A program made the translations under genes and the position numbers. A DNA stretch of 64,000 bases from Kappaphycus alvarezii (Eukaryota; Rhodophyta; Florideophyceae; Gigartinales; Solieriaceae): NCBI GenBank assembly GCA_002205965.3, contig NADL03000452.1, positions 1-64,000 of the forward strand, read 5' to 3'. Shown here piece by piece: positions 29,971-43,100 of the stretch. Within the stretch, counting starts at the first letter, position 1. Every line of letters begins with the position of its first letter. The notes under the pieces were generated by a model that saw nothing but the letters and a program-made list of their open reading frames with translations, made no database searches and had not been told where the DNA came from.

Positions 29971-30400
29971 GGGGGGAACTTTTGGGTGTTTTACTCTTGG
30001 AAGATATTTCCGATCTATCCCATGGTTTTCCAGACAACCACAATCGTCTCAAAAAGGGTATACCGACACAGCAATGGGGAAGGAACTGCGCTCCCTAAAA
30101 TGCTACCTTCAGGCCAGCCATAAAGCAGGCCGCATTGGACATGACGGCAGCTGCCGCGTGCCTTTGCATCAAAACCCCCCGAACCTTTCCGCACGTCTCC
30201 AGTGCCCTCACAGCCACGTTCCTTGCCACGTCATTTAGCACTGCACATGCATCCGGGTGCCAACCTCCAAGAGTGGAGATTGGCACGGGCGCAAGCCTAC
30301 CTCTGGTGGAGGTCGCGATAAAGGATTGATATCTTCTCTGCTTTGCATTTCGCGCCGCATTCAGAGAGGACATCGGGTTGAAGGCCCTCGGATGAAGAAG
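29971..30400 (-). pseudogene. LINE family-2 3' end with C-terminal coding part
   Basis: On the minus strand: LNAARNAKQRRYQSFIATSTRG, VPISTLGGWHPDACAV, DVARNVAVRALETCG, QRHAAAAVMSNAACFMAG and a stop near 30095, then a 3' tail to 29971 ending in the shared CCCAAA-GTTCCCCCC terminus. Its tail is of a different subtype from the one at 16130-16245, though both end alike. It faces the copy at 29788-29930 tail to tail. Confidence 0.8.
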
Positions 30401-30543
30401 ACTGTATCAAGCAGGAAAGGACGCGACAAGTATTGTATTCAGTGGGACCACGATGTATCAGGGCCAATCAATTGATGTGAATGAGCAGTTCTGTGGCATG
30501 TTTTTGATAAAAGGGTAGATATACAAGGCAGTTATGTTACTAT

Positions 30544-32016
30544 TGATAGGGGTAAATCGGCGGGGGAAGAGATCCTCACAACCAATTACCCTGAGAAGGA
30601 GGTGTTGCGAGCGACAAAAGTGCTGCCGTGGTATTGTTGAACGAACAAAAGGGAGTGTATATAGAAGAGAGTTGAGGAAGCTACAAGCAAGTATAAAAGG
30701 GGCAGGGTCTACCACCGACGCTCTGCGACTGGCGTAAGAAAAAGTTTTCTTGGGTCTGAAGTTGACTCTCAACTTCCTACTACTCGGGACTTGGCTTGAA
30801 GTTGTCTGCCAACTTGCTTGACCTCTCCATGAGGAAGCAGTTTACTCAGCTTTTATAGACTTTTGGCTACCCCTAAAGTCCGAACAAAACTACAGAAGAT
30901 ACTAAGAAATGCATAAAAATACTTTGTGTGGACAATATACTCTAAGCAAAAGATACTTAAGAAACTAACAATTAATTTGGTCCTCTTATTTCCCATTCTC
31001 TAAATCAGATCCAAACAACTCCTCTAAAATATCCATGCTGTCCAAGCAGTCCCCACAAATATCTGCGAATGGCTCACAACTCTCTATTTCCCCCTGGGAG
31101 ATATCTAGACTACTAAAGATATCTCCATCCGGTTCCATCGTGGGCACAACTTGATCCATACTCTCTATTCCAGGCCCCACCGGTCCAACACTTTCCATGC
31201 CCCCTGTTGCCTCATCCTCCTCATCCTCCTCCTCCTCCTCATCCTCTTCTTCCTCATCCTCATCCTCCTCATCCTCCTCATCTTCCTCATCCTCCTCATC
31301 CTCCTCATCCTCATCTTCCTGATCCTCGTACACTAGCTCAGGGGCTAACCATTCCTCGAAGGACTCCCCGCTCTCCTCCTCGACCTTCTCAGCCTCTCCC
31401 GGACTTACCTCCCTCGCTTCTTCTTCTATGAAGAGGCGGCGCACGAACTCGATGATTTGCTTCTTTGTTTGCCGCCGGATGTAGTCGTCGGCATCGGTTG
31501 GCCCGTAGGCGGCGAGACGAAGGCCATTGATGGAACGGGAAGGGCGGTTTTTGGAAATAGGGACAGAGGGGCGAAGGTTGCTCATTGTGATAGAAGTTGG
31601 GGAACAGGAGGCAATGTGGGGTGCTTTGGGTGTGTGGGGGAGAGGGGTGATGAGTAAAATGATCGGGGCATTTGGAACTTAGAATAAAGGGGTTTAAATA
31701 GGCTCCCGGGGCAGGTTCTATAGATTAGGAATAGGTAAAATAAATCTGCAAGGGATTTTGCAATAGTGCATTTGCGCCCTTCTTCTCAAAAAAAAGGCGA
31801 ATTTGGAGGAGGAGGTAAGCTAAAAGGGAAAAGGGACTTGATTCGGGGTCGATTCAGAGGGTTAAATACAGTATAAAAATATCTAGATAAAATGGAAGTA
31901 AATTTGGAAATGACGGTTGGAGAAGTTAGGGGCGGGATCGTTGTAGGTTGCTGGATTACACGAGGGAAGTACCATTTCCTGTCTTACGTGAAGGGAGGAC
32001 CATTTTTTGTATTACA
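30544..32016 (-). mobile_element. Solo LTR of the gypsy family
   Basis: A complete 1473-bp LTR (TG...CA on the minus strand) flanked by the perfect 5-bp TSD ACTAT (30539-30543 and 32017-32021), with no internal region. This is the product of recombination between the two LTRs of an earlier insertion. It has only two U3 tandem units. Confidence 0.95.
30986..31585 (-). CDS. LTR-encoded acidic protein, intact
   Basis: 199 residues. N-terminal block MSNLRPSVPISKN to YIRRQTKKQIIEFVRRLF, mixed charge and probably helical; then an acidic segment that becomes an almost pure Glu/Asp repeat from GAGGATGAG codons; then a hydrophobic-acidic C-terminus with DGDIFSSLDISQ and SMDILEELFGSDLENGK. No database family recognised. 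The composition resembles acidic transcription activators (inference). Frame intact although the element body is gone. Confidence 0.75.
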   Translation of the reverse strand: MSNLRPSVPISKNRPSRSINGLRLAAYGPTDADDYIRRQTKKQIIEFVRRLFIEEEAREVSPGEAEKVEEESGESFEEWLAPELVYEDQEDEDEEDEEDEEDEEDEEDEDEEEEDEEEEEDEEDEATGGMESVGPVGPGIESMDQVVPTMEPDGDIFSSLDISQGEIESCEPFADICGDCLDSMDILEELFGSDLENGK

Positions 32017-32021
32017 ACTAT

Positions 32022-33570
32022 ATGGGCAATTTGGTGAGAGGCTAAATTTTGAAGCGGTTGTGCTAGGCTTGAGATTTTGATTTCGCTCAGATTTGCAACT
32101 CCAAATGGGTTCCAGCTAATCCACACATCTCAGTAAAGAAAACCACTTTTTTCTCATTTCGCTTTTGTAGATTGTTTACAGGGTCCCATCTCCTATTGAT
32201 TTTAAAGCCATAGTCGTTTCAAAGGTTTTATAATATATTACAAGTGTGATACGGTCCTATTGATTGTCAAGATAAAGGAATTTAGAGTATTTTGACGGAT
32301 TCTGAAGAAAATTGGTCCAATAATTAAATTATTCTTCCGAAAAGGTAGCACCAAAACAATGAATTGTAATTTCGCAATTTGTTGGCAGAGTCATTTTGGT
32401 TTCCCAAAGAAAAAGGACTTCAGGTAATTTTAGGATTCTGGAGTGGACTTTTTTCTTGAAAACAATCCCCCTCTCTCGGAAAGCATTTTTCTGATCTATA
32501 CCCTCCGTTAGTGTTGAAATGGACTGTGTTTTCACTCAGTGCACCACTTGAAATACCAGTGCATGTGGCTTGGTGGTCGTCGATGTGTTTTTCCAACAGT
32601 TCGGTTCTCTACTATTACTTTACCGGCTTTACCACTGTAAGGGTTAATGGGCAAATATGACATTTTTCAATCCTGATCTTATTACGGACGAGCTTTCGTG
32701 TAATTATTGGGTCTTTTCACAGCCTCAAATTCAAAAAAGCTATTCTTACTGATGAATATTGTTTCCAATCATCCGCTGTTTTCCCCATTTTCAAAATCAG
32801 TACTACGAAAAATCAGAAGTAGTTCGGGACATTTTTTGGGACCTGTAATGCGTTCAGGGTAAATGAACGAAAAGACTTCTGGTAGCATGAAAGCTTTGTT
32901 CTCGTGGGTGAGATTATCTGCATCAATAGTACGGAGGATATACAAAAGAACTCGAAACAAAGATGGGGATGAACACCATCTCTAGGATTCATCCTTATGC
33001 TCAACGCTCAGCTCCAAAATAACTAGGAGATTACAACAATATACAAATAAATATCGTTTCGAACATTATTAAGAAAGTATCAGATACTTTTCTGCGGGAA
33101 AGAGCTTCCCTAGAACTATGAATCTCTTGAAAATCCATCAGATCCCTTACAATACCACTGAGATCACATGAAGGATCTCTGGAAACAGTGCTAACAGTCG
33201 TAGGCGGGATCTTGTTTTCATCCCACCTTCCATTGTGTCGAGGAGGATTCACAACAGCAGTCCTACTTAAAGAATTGGTCTCCCAAGATGTGGCTGATAG
33301 TCCGGTTCTGATGGCCCCGATTATTCTCTAGATAATGACCATTAGAATCACGTATTTACTGTAGTCGGTGGTCCGGTTCTGGTGCCCCAATTAATCGCTA
33401 CATGAGGACCGCTAGGGTTATATATTTACACTCGCCAATTTTGCTGCCGCCGGTGGTAACGCTTTCATCACCTACGCCACCATTGTTGTACGAGAAAAAA
33501 GATTTCCCGACACACTAGGCCCAATTACCTAAAGGTTACCACAGTGTTCCCTTCAGCTTTGAACAACTTT
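32022..33570. other. AT-rich gene-free DNA
   Basis: Only short ORFs of 60-75 codons without motifs. A CCGGTTCTGxTGxCCC block occurs twice (33301, 33372), a local duplication of about 50 bp. Confidence 0.4.
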
Positions 33571-35047
33571 TGTTACACAAACACTCCTTTCTGTAGGAGA
33601 GCGGTCCTCTCCACAAACTTCTGTCTTCTCCTTCCCTTTTAGTTTTCAAAAACAACTCTTCCTATCGATTTTCTTTCACGAACAAAATCTTTAAACGAAT
33701 TTTTCCCCATGAATCCAAATTCACTGTGCAACTCCATTTACATTTTATCTCTGAGTACTTTGGTCATACTCTTTCAAAAAAGAAATATTTCGACTTGTGA
33801 TCCACTTCGTCCTCAAAAATCAGTTCCGATATGTTATCAGGCAGATTTTTAGTCATTTTCATGACTGCATGCAAATTCAAAGCTACGACATTGCCTCATA
33901 TTTTTAATTTCATCCAAGGCCGTGAAAATTTTCGAAGAAATTGGCCCTATTTGAAGTTCGAAATCGACATGGTTAAGGCCGAAATTCTGCTCTCAACCAC
34001 CCTATCGGCTCACCACCTTTTTTTTAACATGACCAACCTCCGCCCGTACCCCACCATCTTCAAATCATCTGGAGGCCGCTACCCTCTGAACTTTCCGGAC
34101 TTTATGGCCAATGGGCCAACCGAATATGATGACCATTGTAGGAGAATGGACCGGGTACACATTCGGGAGTGGGTCCGTCTGCCTCGCTTCGAGAAAAAAA
34201 AAAGGATATAGAAGAGGAGACAGAGGCGGAGACAGAGGAGGAGACAAAGTGGGAGAAAGAGGAAGAGGATTCAGAAGAAGAGGTAGAAGTAGAGGAGTCT
34301 GAGGCTGAGTTGAAAGGATTGGATAATGAGGAGGGCTGAGTGAACCCGTTGGAACCATTAGTATACAATAATCGGGGAGCTCATGTAAGGAAAAGAGGGT
34401 AGAGTGAGAGAGTAGTCGTTATTTCTGACTCCTATGATAGGGTTGAAGAGGAGGTTGAATGTTTTGAAGAGGAATTGGAGGAGTTGAATGTGCCCAAGGG
34501 GATATCTATAACTCTGGGGCGTTCGATGGGATTTTTAGGGACTGCATCGGGGTTATTGATATCTTTGAGGAATTATTTGGCTCTGGTCTCGAGACCTGAG
34601 ACTTTGCGGAGTAAATCTAGATATTTATTCTGATATTATCTGCTGTTACTCTCTCTCGTTCACATGATTCCCTTTAATGAATTTTACAGTTCTCAGTATG
34701 TTAGTTTGAGATTCTATGGTTATAAGAAAAGTATGTATAAGCCGAGTAAAATCCTTCCTTAAAGTGAGATCAAGCAAGTTGGCAGACAACTTCAAGTCAA
34801 GTCATAAGTAGTCAAAAAACTTTGAGTCAACCTCAGACCCAAGAGTTGTTTTTCTTGCGCGGGTCACAGGGCATAAGTGGTAAACTATGCCCCCTTTACA
34901 CTTGCTTGTAGCCCTCTAAACTGTCATCCTTACTCATCTCTTATCTTTCGCTCAACTAAACCACAGTAGCACTTTTGTCGGTTGAAAAAACTCCTCCTGT
35001 AGCAATTGGTTCTGAGTATCTCTTCTCCCGACGATTTACCCCTATCA
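33571..35047 (+). repeat. Diverged LTR of a related gypsy subfamily
   Basis: 1477 bp, starts TGTTACACAAA and ends CGATTTACCCCTATCA like the family LTRs. It keeps their order: TATA-like CTATTTGAA (33947), acidic ORF relic (34029-34599), GTATAAGCCGAG (34735), first leader hairpin, then the LTR end. ACAAC stands at 33563-33567, three bases before the TG, and at 35048-35052, so it may be a solo LTR with a TSD and a slightly altered edge. Confidence 0.75.
34029..34599 (+). pseudogene. Diverged LTR-encoded acidic protein relic
   Basis: Start MTNLRPYP corresponds to MSNLRPSV, and NGPTEYDDHCRRMDRVHIREWVR to YGPTDADDYIRRQTKKQIIEFVR. A Glu-rich stretch (34213-34335) replaces the Glu/Asp repeat, and the end reads FDGIFRDCIGVIDIFEELFG against FADICGDCLDSMDILEELFG, stopping at 34597-34599. 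Frame changes lie around 34195 and after 34337, so it is now broken. Several codons in the conserved end differ only at the third base. Confidence 0.75.
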
Positions 35048-35094
35048 ACAACCCTATCACACCGAGAAAATCGGTTGAATCTCATAATACTACC

Positions 35095-35666
35095 GACTAT
35101 GGCAGAAAAAACGCTACAACATAAACGTATCTCGGAGAATGAAAGCTTCAACCTCAAACAGCAATCGTACGTGCGGGTTCGTCAAAATATCCGTTGGCAA
35201 TTTGCGTCTCCTCCGTTTGGATGCCAGTTACATTCGGGTATTCTTTCTCCGTTACGATGACCACTGCAAAGAAGTAACCGTTCGCGCGGAACAACTCGTG
35301 TAAGGAACGACTACGTAACCGGTCCGCCCTGCGAATATCAGATTTCGAGTGGATAGCGAACAAATCCAATCCGCGCTGGACCTCGGCTCCATAGAGGGCG
35401 TAGATGACTACGGCGAACTTCATGACCACGAACTTCGGGTGTGTCTCTACAAGAGCCCCGAAGAGTCGAAAAAAAACCTAAGGGCATCGGACCTGGACTC
35501 GCTAGTCGAGAAGGATATTTGCATGGATACTGCTTATGCTCGGCCCGATCCGTATGGAATTGCTCTTCACGGGCTACGTCTCGCTGTTCCGATGTCAAGA
35601 GTTGAAATAGATACTACCACAAACCAAAAAGTAAAGTACTTGACATACTTTCATATGTTAAGCTGA
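35095..35666 (+). pseudogene. Unassigned coding relic after the diverged LTR
   Basis: An ATG at 35095 starts MAEKTLQHKRISENESF and stays open to 35260. In other frames the region reads LDASYIRVFFLRYDD, and at 35349-35666 VDSEQIQSALDLGS to EVDTTTNQ-like text of coding character. Position just behind an LTR suggests the Gag start of another retroelement, but there is no diagnostic motif. Confidence 0.35.
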
Positions 35667-36469
35667 AGCAACTGCAGAAGATGCTCGAGTTCTACCTTAA
35701 TTTGGATTACACTAAGCTTCGGAAGGATTTCAAGAATTTCATACCACATACTTTTTCCATTCGAACCAATCTACCAAACTAAACTGTACAGAAACTAAAA
35801 GAAACATTGGAGCCAGTAATTATTTGCTAAAAAATTACTGTAAAAATATAAATTACAGTAGAGGGGTGCTCATTGGCTTTTAACTCTACACCAATTCGGT
35901 TAAAATCATTCAACTGCAGGTACTTTGAGGACATAGAGTGGCAAATTAGCACTAAAAATGAATGTTATCAGTTTAGATAAAGTATTTTGTGACCTTAGTA
36001 GCATTACAACTACCAAAAAATTTCTTTGATCAGGAATAGCTACTTTCCAAAGTATATGATTAAATAAACAAGACAAACAATAAGTTTTATTTTAAAACTT
36101 AGCCCTAATTTTTGTATTCTTGTGGGTAAAATGGTCCTATAGAAACTGCAAAAGAAGGTTAAACTTCTTTCTTTGAGAGGTTTCGAAAAATTTCGAAGAT
36201 ATTTTCAAGTACAGAATTCATAGCTGTAAATATTGTATGAAAGTCAGCTAGAGAGACAAAAGGCGTTTCAGTTAGAGTTAGGAACTGAAGATAGGCAGTA
36301 TAGCGTGCTTCTTTTAAGTTCATTTGTAGCCCTTCAGTATATTGTGCTTATCTACTTTTTCTGTTGCCAGATCTATATAACGGGAGCGATTTTTTCATTT
36401 AAGACACCTCAGTTCTGGGATGTTTATGGCTTAGAGTTTTATTATTCCAAATTTGTTCTTTCCTTTGGT
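35667..36469. other. AT-rich gene-free DNA
   Basis: No supportable feature between the unassigned relic and the decayed gypsy body. Confidence 0.4.
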
Positions 36470-38650
36470 ATCATTTTGGGAGAAATTGCACCCGAAGTAT
36501 ACCGCTTTCGGAGCCTTACATAAATATCGAAATACCTGTCTTATTTGTTTTATTCTACAAACTATGAACAATTTTGATGTTATTGTATCGTGAAAATGAG
36601 AAATGTAACTTCGAAAGTTTCTTAACACCTACGTAAATTTTTGCAATGTGAAAAAGCTAGTGATAGAAGGCTGAAAATATCCTAGCCTACAATGATGCAA
36701 GGAGCAAATAAAAAGCCAATTTTTCGAAATATGGCAACTAAAGTAAAATGAGATTGACTTCTTTGAGGTATGTTACTGGCTTATGAAAGAAAATGCTAAG
36801 TGTGTAGATACATCTGAGATGATCCACACCTCCATAGAGACTGGCCTAAAATTCGGTGATTCATTAAGAACTCTTGTTCATTTGTGTGATGTCTGCCAAT
36901 ATAATGGGCTCAAAGTAAACTAGAAGTATTGAGTGAGAGATAAGGCAGCAATATAGGATAGGGGGATATTCAAAGTTTTACTCACCAGGGATGTTCTCAA
37001 TTTAATTTCCTCACAGTTTACTATTGCAAAGTCAGTCAAAAATTCGGAAAAATATCAGTCACTGAGCTAGCTAAGGAAAAGATGCCGTATTCAAACGTCC
37101 TCTATCATCATTAAAAGAATTAACGAAGGAATATAATTTTGCAGCGAAGTTATAATACGTGAAAAGAAAAGTCAGAAACTTTGAAGTAAAATGAGGAAAT
37201 CTTTGCGACAATATACATTACGTGATAGCTTTGGAAAGCCTTAAACTTAAAGGAAAATAGACTCAGTATGGTACAGCTGCTAGTAGTCTGGAAACTTTGC
37301 AAATTAGTCCCCACATATCGAAAACAGGAATACTCTTTGTGGCAAAAGTGATTGATCCGTCATCATGAGATCAATTTCTGATATTTATGTAGCAGATGAG
37401 CATTGGTCTCAGGCATGCAAAGATAATCAAGACCAGAGATGAAAATTGTTTAGAAGAGGAAGGGTAATTAATTAACCGATTATGGTAATTTACGTATCTT
37501 GGACGAATTTAGTTAAGTTTAGGAGACGAAGATGGGAAGAAAAAGGAATTTTCCATCGAAAGAATAGATGAGATAATGACATGCCCAAATATTTCCCAGA
37601 ACATGTACCATACCTGACAAAGAAATATAATCACGTTGTTTGAGGAGAAGAGCCCACTCTAATTATAAATTTGAAAGGAATAAGAAATTAAAAGAGTACC
37701 CTGAGGTACGTAATGGTTTATAAGAATAAGTAAGACTTGTCAGAAATGTTTGACTTGGTGGCAACCGCAATATGGCTATGTTAACGTTTCAGTGGAAGAG
37801 CCGGGTATGCGGGGAAAGGTATCAGAAGTTTAAAGTAATTAAAAGGTCCACTAAGGACAATGAATTGTTTCTCTATTCGATAAAAATAGCTTCAATACTG
37901 CGAAAGTTAGTACTAGTCGAAATTTAAGGGATGAAACCAAGAATTTTTAGGGTGTTGGTCTATTCAAAATCTCATTTCGGAGTTTTTTTGTGAAGAATCT
38001 CGGTTTCTAAATTGTTTCAATTATTAGAAAGATAGCTGATGTGGATGGGGGGCTACCATGAAGTCTGGAATAAATTTCCATTGCAAAGAGTATAAATGGA
38101 TTGAATGTCGGGTTTTGAATTATTGTTGGATGACCATAGGGGTATTGAGGAAGTTGATCATAGGATATGGGATTATTACCAGGAAATTAAGCTAACTAAA
38201 TTATTTTTTGCGAGAATATTCATTATCTACTGACTCATGCCATCGATATACAGGTGATCAAATATTACTCAGAAATAATATATAATAAAGTATTCGACAA
38301 GCCCATCTTGAAAGGGAAAGTATCAAAATTTCTCAATCTAGCTCCAAATTATCGAAAAGAAATTAAACGTTTTCATAGAACACAGATAACCTAAGTATAC
38401 ATACTCATATGGTTTCTTAGACTGAAAAAAATGCGAGAAAAATTCTAAAAACTTAGAACTGAGCTATGATGCCCTCTACGTTTCACGTATTTCAAATTTA
38501 AAAGGCCATTTACAGTGCAAATAGATTTCTCCGAACTTTCATGAAGAGGAGGGATATCTCAAAATGATGTAAAAGGAAAATTTTCTTATTTTAAAGTCAA
38601 CACTTGCATGATGCCGATTCTAAAATTGCGAAAAAAAAGCAGTGGAGCTC
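36470..38650 (+). pseudogene. Heavily decayed gypsy internal region
   Basis: Collinear with 2805-6110 of copy A but AT-rich and full of stops. Landmarks: TTGCACCCGAAGTAT (36487), Gag start (36564), GAGGTATGTTACTGGCTTATG (36763), zinc-knuckle remnant (about 37300), protease remnant (about 37950), RT motif D/E remnant (38185), thumb (38300) and RNase H start (38480-38560). Several segments are shortened. Many differences are G or C in copies A/B against A or T here. No LTR is attached on either side unless 33571-35047 belongs to it with an insertion between. Confidence 0.75.
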
Positions 38651-40195
38651 ATTTTCTGGTTACAATCGTTTCTCTTATATCTGATTTCTTTCTAAAAGCA
38701 TGGTTTGGTAGCCGACCAATAGTCGCTTAAAAAGTATTCATAAGGAAATCCATTCGTCAAATATTTCTTTTTTAGCCATCGGCAGAGTGTCGCTTTAAAA
38801 TTTTATTCACAAAATGAAAAACTAATCAGCCTGCTAGTAACCTGTCTCTTCTGAGGGATCCATGAAATGCAATCAAAAATATAATGAGAATTGTGTTTGA
38901 GGGACAGAAGTAAAGGAGTCGGATATATGTCACTATTTGGTCTTTATTCACGAAGTTTTGATATTTATCGTTTTCTTGTAAAAATGGAACTTAATTTTTG
39001 CGTAACAAAGGCAGGAACTAAGATATATTTACATGGTGGGGTTAAAGCTATTATCAAACTGAAAAATTTTCCCAGAATCTCACCTCTACCGAAAAATCGA
39101 ATGTAAATAGTAAGGAATTTTCATGAATAATCAGAGCAATGGGGTCTAGAAATATTTACATCGGTTTCGAAGAAAGGAAGAAGGGAACTCGAATACACGA
39201 TTACTGTAACAGATATTATGTATACTGTATTAAGTCAGCTTGCACGAAAAAATAGAAATTTTTGCTCGTAAAATCAAGCATAATTCAAAAAATACTGCCA
39301 TGCAATTTCGAAAATTGTTATACAAATATTGTAGCCTTTCTGTATTTCATGCTTCATGAACTCAACTATCCAGTGGTTTTCGATTTAAAAAGGTCTTAAA
39401 CTCCTTAGAAGCTGTCGAAATTATTGTTACATCGCCTGTTCTTGATACTGGAGAGGATATATAAAAGGCATCCGATGATTTTAATAATCTGTTTTGTTCA
39501 TAATCTTAATATATCTGTACCAAATAGCTGCTCACGCTTGTTAAGCATAAATTTAGATTGCAGTTAACCAATTATAGCGAGATACATGGGATCAGAACGC
39601 CTAACGAAGCTATTTCGACCAACCAACCTGCTTATGCTGTAAATATTCAGAAAAATAAAAATTTGGAAAGAATCAGGGGCGAAATTTCAAAATATGGTCC
39701 AAAGTACAAAATCTAAAATATATGATGGGTTAATAAATTATATTTTAAGTTCTAATGGATCTGAAACAAACTTCCAGTAGCTGTACTGCTTGGATCTGTA
39801 TTAATAAGTTGTTTCACATATTTCTTGAAACATACCAGAATAAACAGTGTAACAAGCATGAATATCTTTTACGTTAGATCGGTCGTCTAAATTGGAAAAA
39901 AAACGTAAAATGCATTCAAGCGAACTTTACAGAGTTTAAAGGCCGAGAGTAGATAGATTCAAGATAAATATCAATTTTCCTCCTCCAAATCACTATTTTA
40001 TGGATAAGACCCAAAAATTCCCCAAACATCCATACTCAAAATTTATTTTTCTGCAATTATCTCCGATACAGATATATGATTAGGCATTTATATTCATAGG
40101 TGAATAGAAAAATTAAAAAATGAGTAAAACATTAGCTTCAGGTTTCCACAATTGTAAATTTTGTCTTAAATAGTCACTTTCACCTGCAAATGCCG
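38651..40195. other. AT-rich gene-free DNA
   Basis: Nothing recognised. Confidence 0.4.
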
Positions 40196-43100
40196 TACGC
40201 TAAACTTTAGCTCGATATGACCTCCATCAAACTCCTTCGTCCCATTCTCCATGCGCATTACTACGAAGAACGTCCCTACACACTCCCTACGTCACTCCTC
40301 TCCAATAATTCCTTCCGATCAATGCCAAGCTCCAACTGCTAGTTCGATACATGTTCCTTCCTCGCCGCACGAGCAGAGACATCCAGAGGCACTAAAGGCG
40401 TTGTACTAATCGCTTAAAAAAAGCTCTTTCTCTCTCATTATCGCTTATCATAACTTTTCCGCTCTAAATAAGCACAAAAAGATAAGCCATAGGTCCTCAT
40501 CGATTATTTAAATCGTTTCTTCGGAATCTTTCTTCAGAAAAGCACCAAAAACGTTCTTAAGAATAAACTATCCCTCGGTCTTTTTGCAATATATTATTCC
40601 ACCTCTTATTTAGCTCCATTATTCGCGCATCACATTGCAACGCGAATATTCCACAAACCATTCTTGTCCTTAGGGAACATATAATGCAGTCGGCAAACGA
40701 AAAAATCTTCTACCCTACCCGAAGACCAACTGTAATTGCCTCTTAAGTCGCTCTTGTAAACTTCTTCTCCAAAAAGTCCTACACCTCCATAAGGAACTCA
40801 TCTGCCAACTTTCTTGGCACGAACAACCCGAACAACCTGTTGATGATTAAAACTCTGATCTCACTGAGCAGTGAGCTTGTCACAAAGCATTGAGGACGAA
40901 TGGGCTATTTCGGAGTTTTAGCTGTCGAAATATGTGTTCGTTGAGACCACGAACACGTGCATTGCGTGCAAATGCCTCATGTGTAGTGTTACCTTACAAT
41001 GTAACTTCTAGGTTTACTTGAGAGTCTTAATGTAATTTTCCCAGTCATAGTCCCCACAACAGTGACCATTCATTCAGACTATGGGTATAAGTGGGTTTTA
41101 CTTTAGTCTACTTTTTGACTAGCTTCAGTCGTGAATAGTCAGTGATGGCAATAATAAAAGTATTGCAGGAACTAGCGCTATTCTTCAAAAAAAGAGACAC
41201 CGACAACTTGAGTATCCAGCTATCACCTCTGTCTTTTTTCGACGCAACCCATCTCGACATCTTTCACTCTTTCTGCCGCATTTTTATCTCTCAAAAACAT
41301 TCTATCGTCTGCTATATCCAAACCTACTTCCAAAGCACGGATAATCCAACACAAACCAACAGATTTTTCAATTCGTAGAAAATTTTCAACAAATCCAAGG
41401 TGTAACTCATTTGTAAACGCGCTCCCCGAACTTATTCACCTTTTTCTCACCTCCGAAATCCTGTCTTTCTCCTTCTGAGACTGTGACGACTACCTCCGCC
41501 ATTCCTACACAGTCATCCCCAGCTAATGTGAAGACATCTCCCAAGCAAACGACATACTCGAAATAATTGACGTAACTAGTTCAAAGGAAACATGTCAGAA
41601 AAACATAGTTTGCTGCAATTAATTGCATCTGCACCTCTGCTTCTCCACCCGCTGCAGGCATCATAAAAACATGTTTGCCCGGGAAAAAACTTCAAACTCC
41701 TTCATATTGCTGAAAATGAGCTCCTCTCTCACAAGGCCAGATTCTCCTCTCACTCTGAGTCCCATTCCCTCAAGATCATCTCATCACTCATCTCCCCTCC
41801 CTTAAAACATTTTCGTTGTAGCTGCCCTTCACAAGTTCCATCTCGGCGTCTCCTACCCTGTCGAGGCTGCTGCTATCGAACGACCCAGGACGAAATATTT
41901 GTTTAACAAGGTCTTGACCTGGAACATACCTCGTTATTTCTTATAAGTTCGTACTTCCATCTTTATTTAATCCAACATTGTCTTCGCCGGAATCGAAACA
42001 CAACAAATCATTCCATAACCGTACAACACATTAGTTTCTCCTTGCTCAAATGGTCCATTTCCTATCTGCGCAAAGGCATTTTCATCTCGAACTGTAATTG
42101 TAAAGTGTTTGAGGCAAGGTGCTTTCCCGCTCTCATTTTTTTTCCATTCATCGACACCTGCTTCGATCTCTGCTGCAATGAAGCCGCCTGGGCTTCGATC
42201 AACTCCATCTTTGCACAGTATATAGATCCCATTTATGGTTATGCGACACAAAATGCTTCTCTTATTGAACAGTAGAACTTATCTCCCAACTTTAAGACCA
42301 TACCGGCTCCTTCAATGAAAATGTATTCTGCGTAATAGGTACGTACGAGTTCTAAAATCTTGGTACCCTGAAGTTTCATTTTACCAATATTTTCGCCCGA
42401 CTACATTTTCCGCTTCGGATGACTATAAAGCAACGAAACAGGCAATTTCGATAATTTATACACCAACTTCAAGACTAGGTACCGCCAAAAATCCACCGTA
42501 AGTCGAATGCACTCTACAATATCGTCAAATCCATCAGCAGCTCCATCCACACACGCTTCTGGAAACATTTCTCCGCCACATGGTCCATCTGCTTCTTTTT
42601 CTCTGCTCTACCCACCCTCATCGGCCACCGAGGCTCTGTCCGTGACGGAAAGCAAATCGCGTAATTTGTCCAATAGCGGTATTAAACTTAACTGCATACA
42701 TTTAAATGGACAACAGATGAAGAACCAATCGCAACACAGCCCCAGTCTCAATTTCCCTATAAATCTGACCTCGATAATATATCTATCTGTTTCTGCCTCA
42801 TTTCTGTCTCCTCTACTATCATTTTCGCCCACATTCTCCGTCAGAACTACGCTGCGCCTCCCTCCACTACCAGTCACATAATACTTCATTTAAAAGCTCC
42901 ATTTCATATCAATAATTCACCTTTCCCCAGGCCTTCTGAAATACTTTTTCAACCTTATGAGGTATATATATCTCTTATGAACGTTTAATACATCATCTTC
43001 GCTACTTGCCTCGCCCGATCTAGGTTTTTATCTTACTCATCACACACCATGTACATTAACCAAGTATCGAAAGATGCATGAGACTTTCATCCACGCACTG

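Noticed and set aside
31151..31431. Leu- or Pro-rich ORFs antisense to the acidic repeat
   Set aside because: By-products of the purine/pyrimidine tract read on the other strand.
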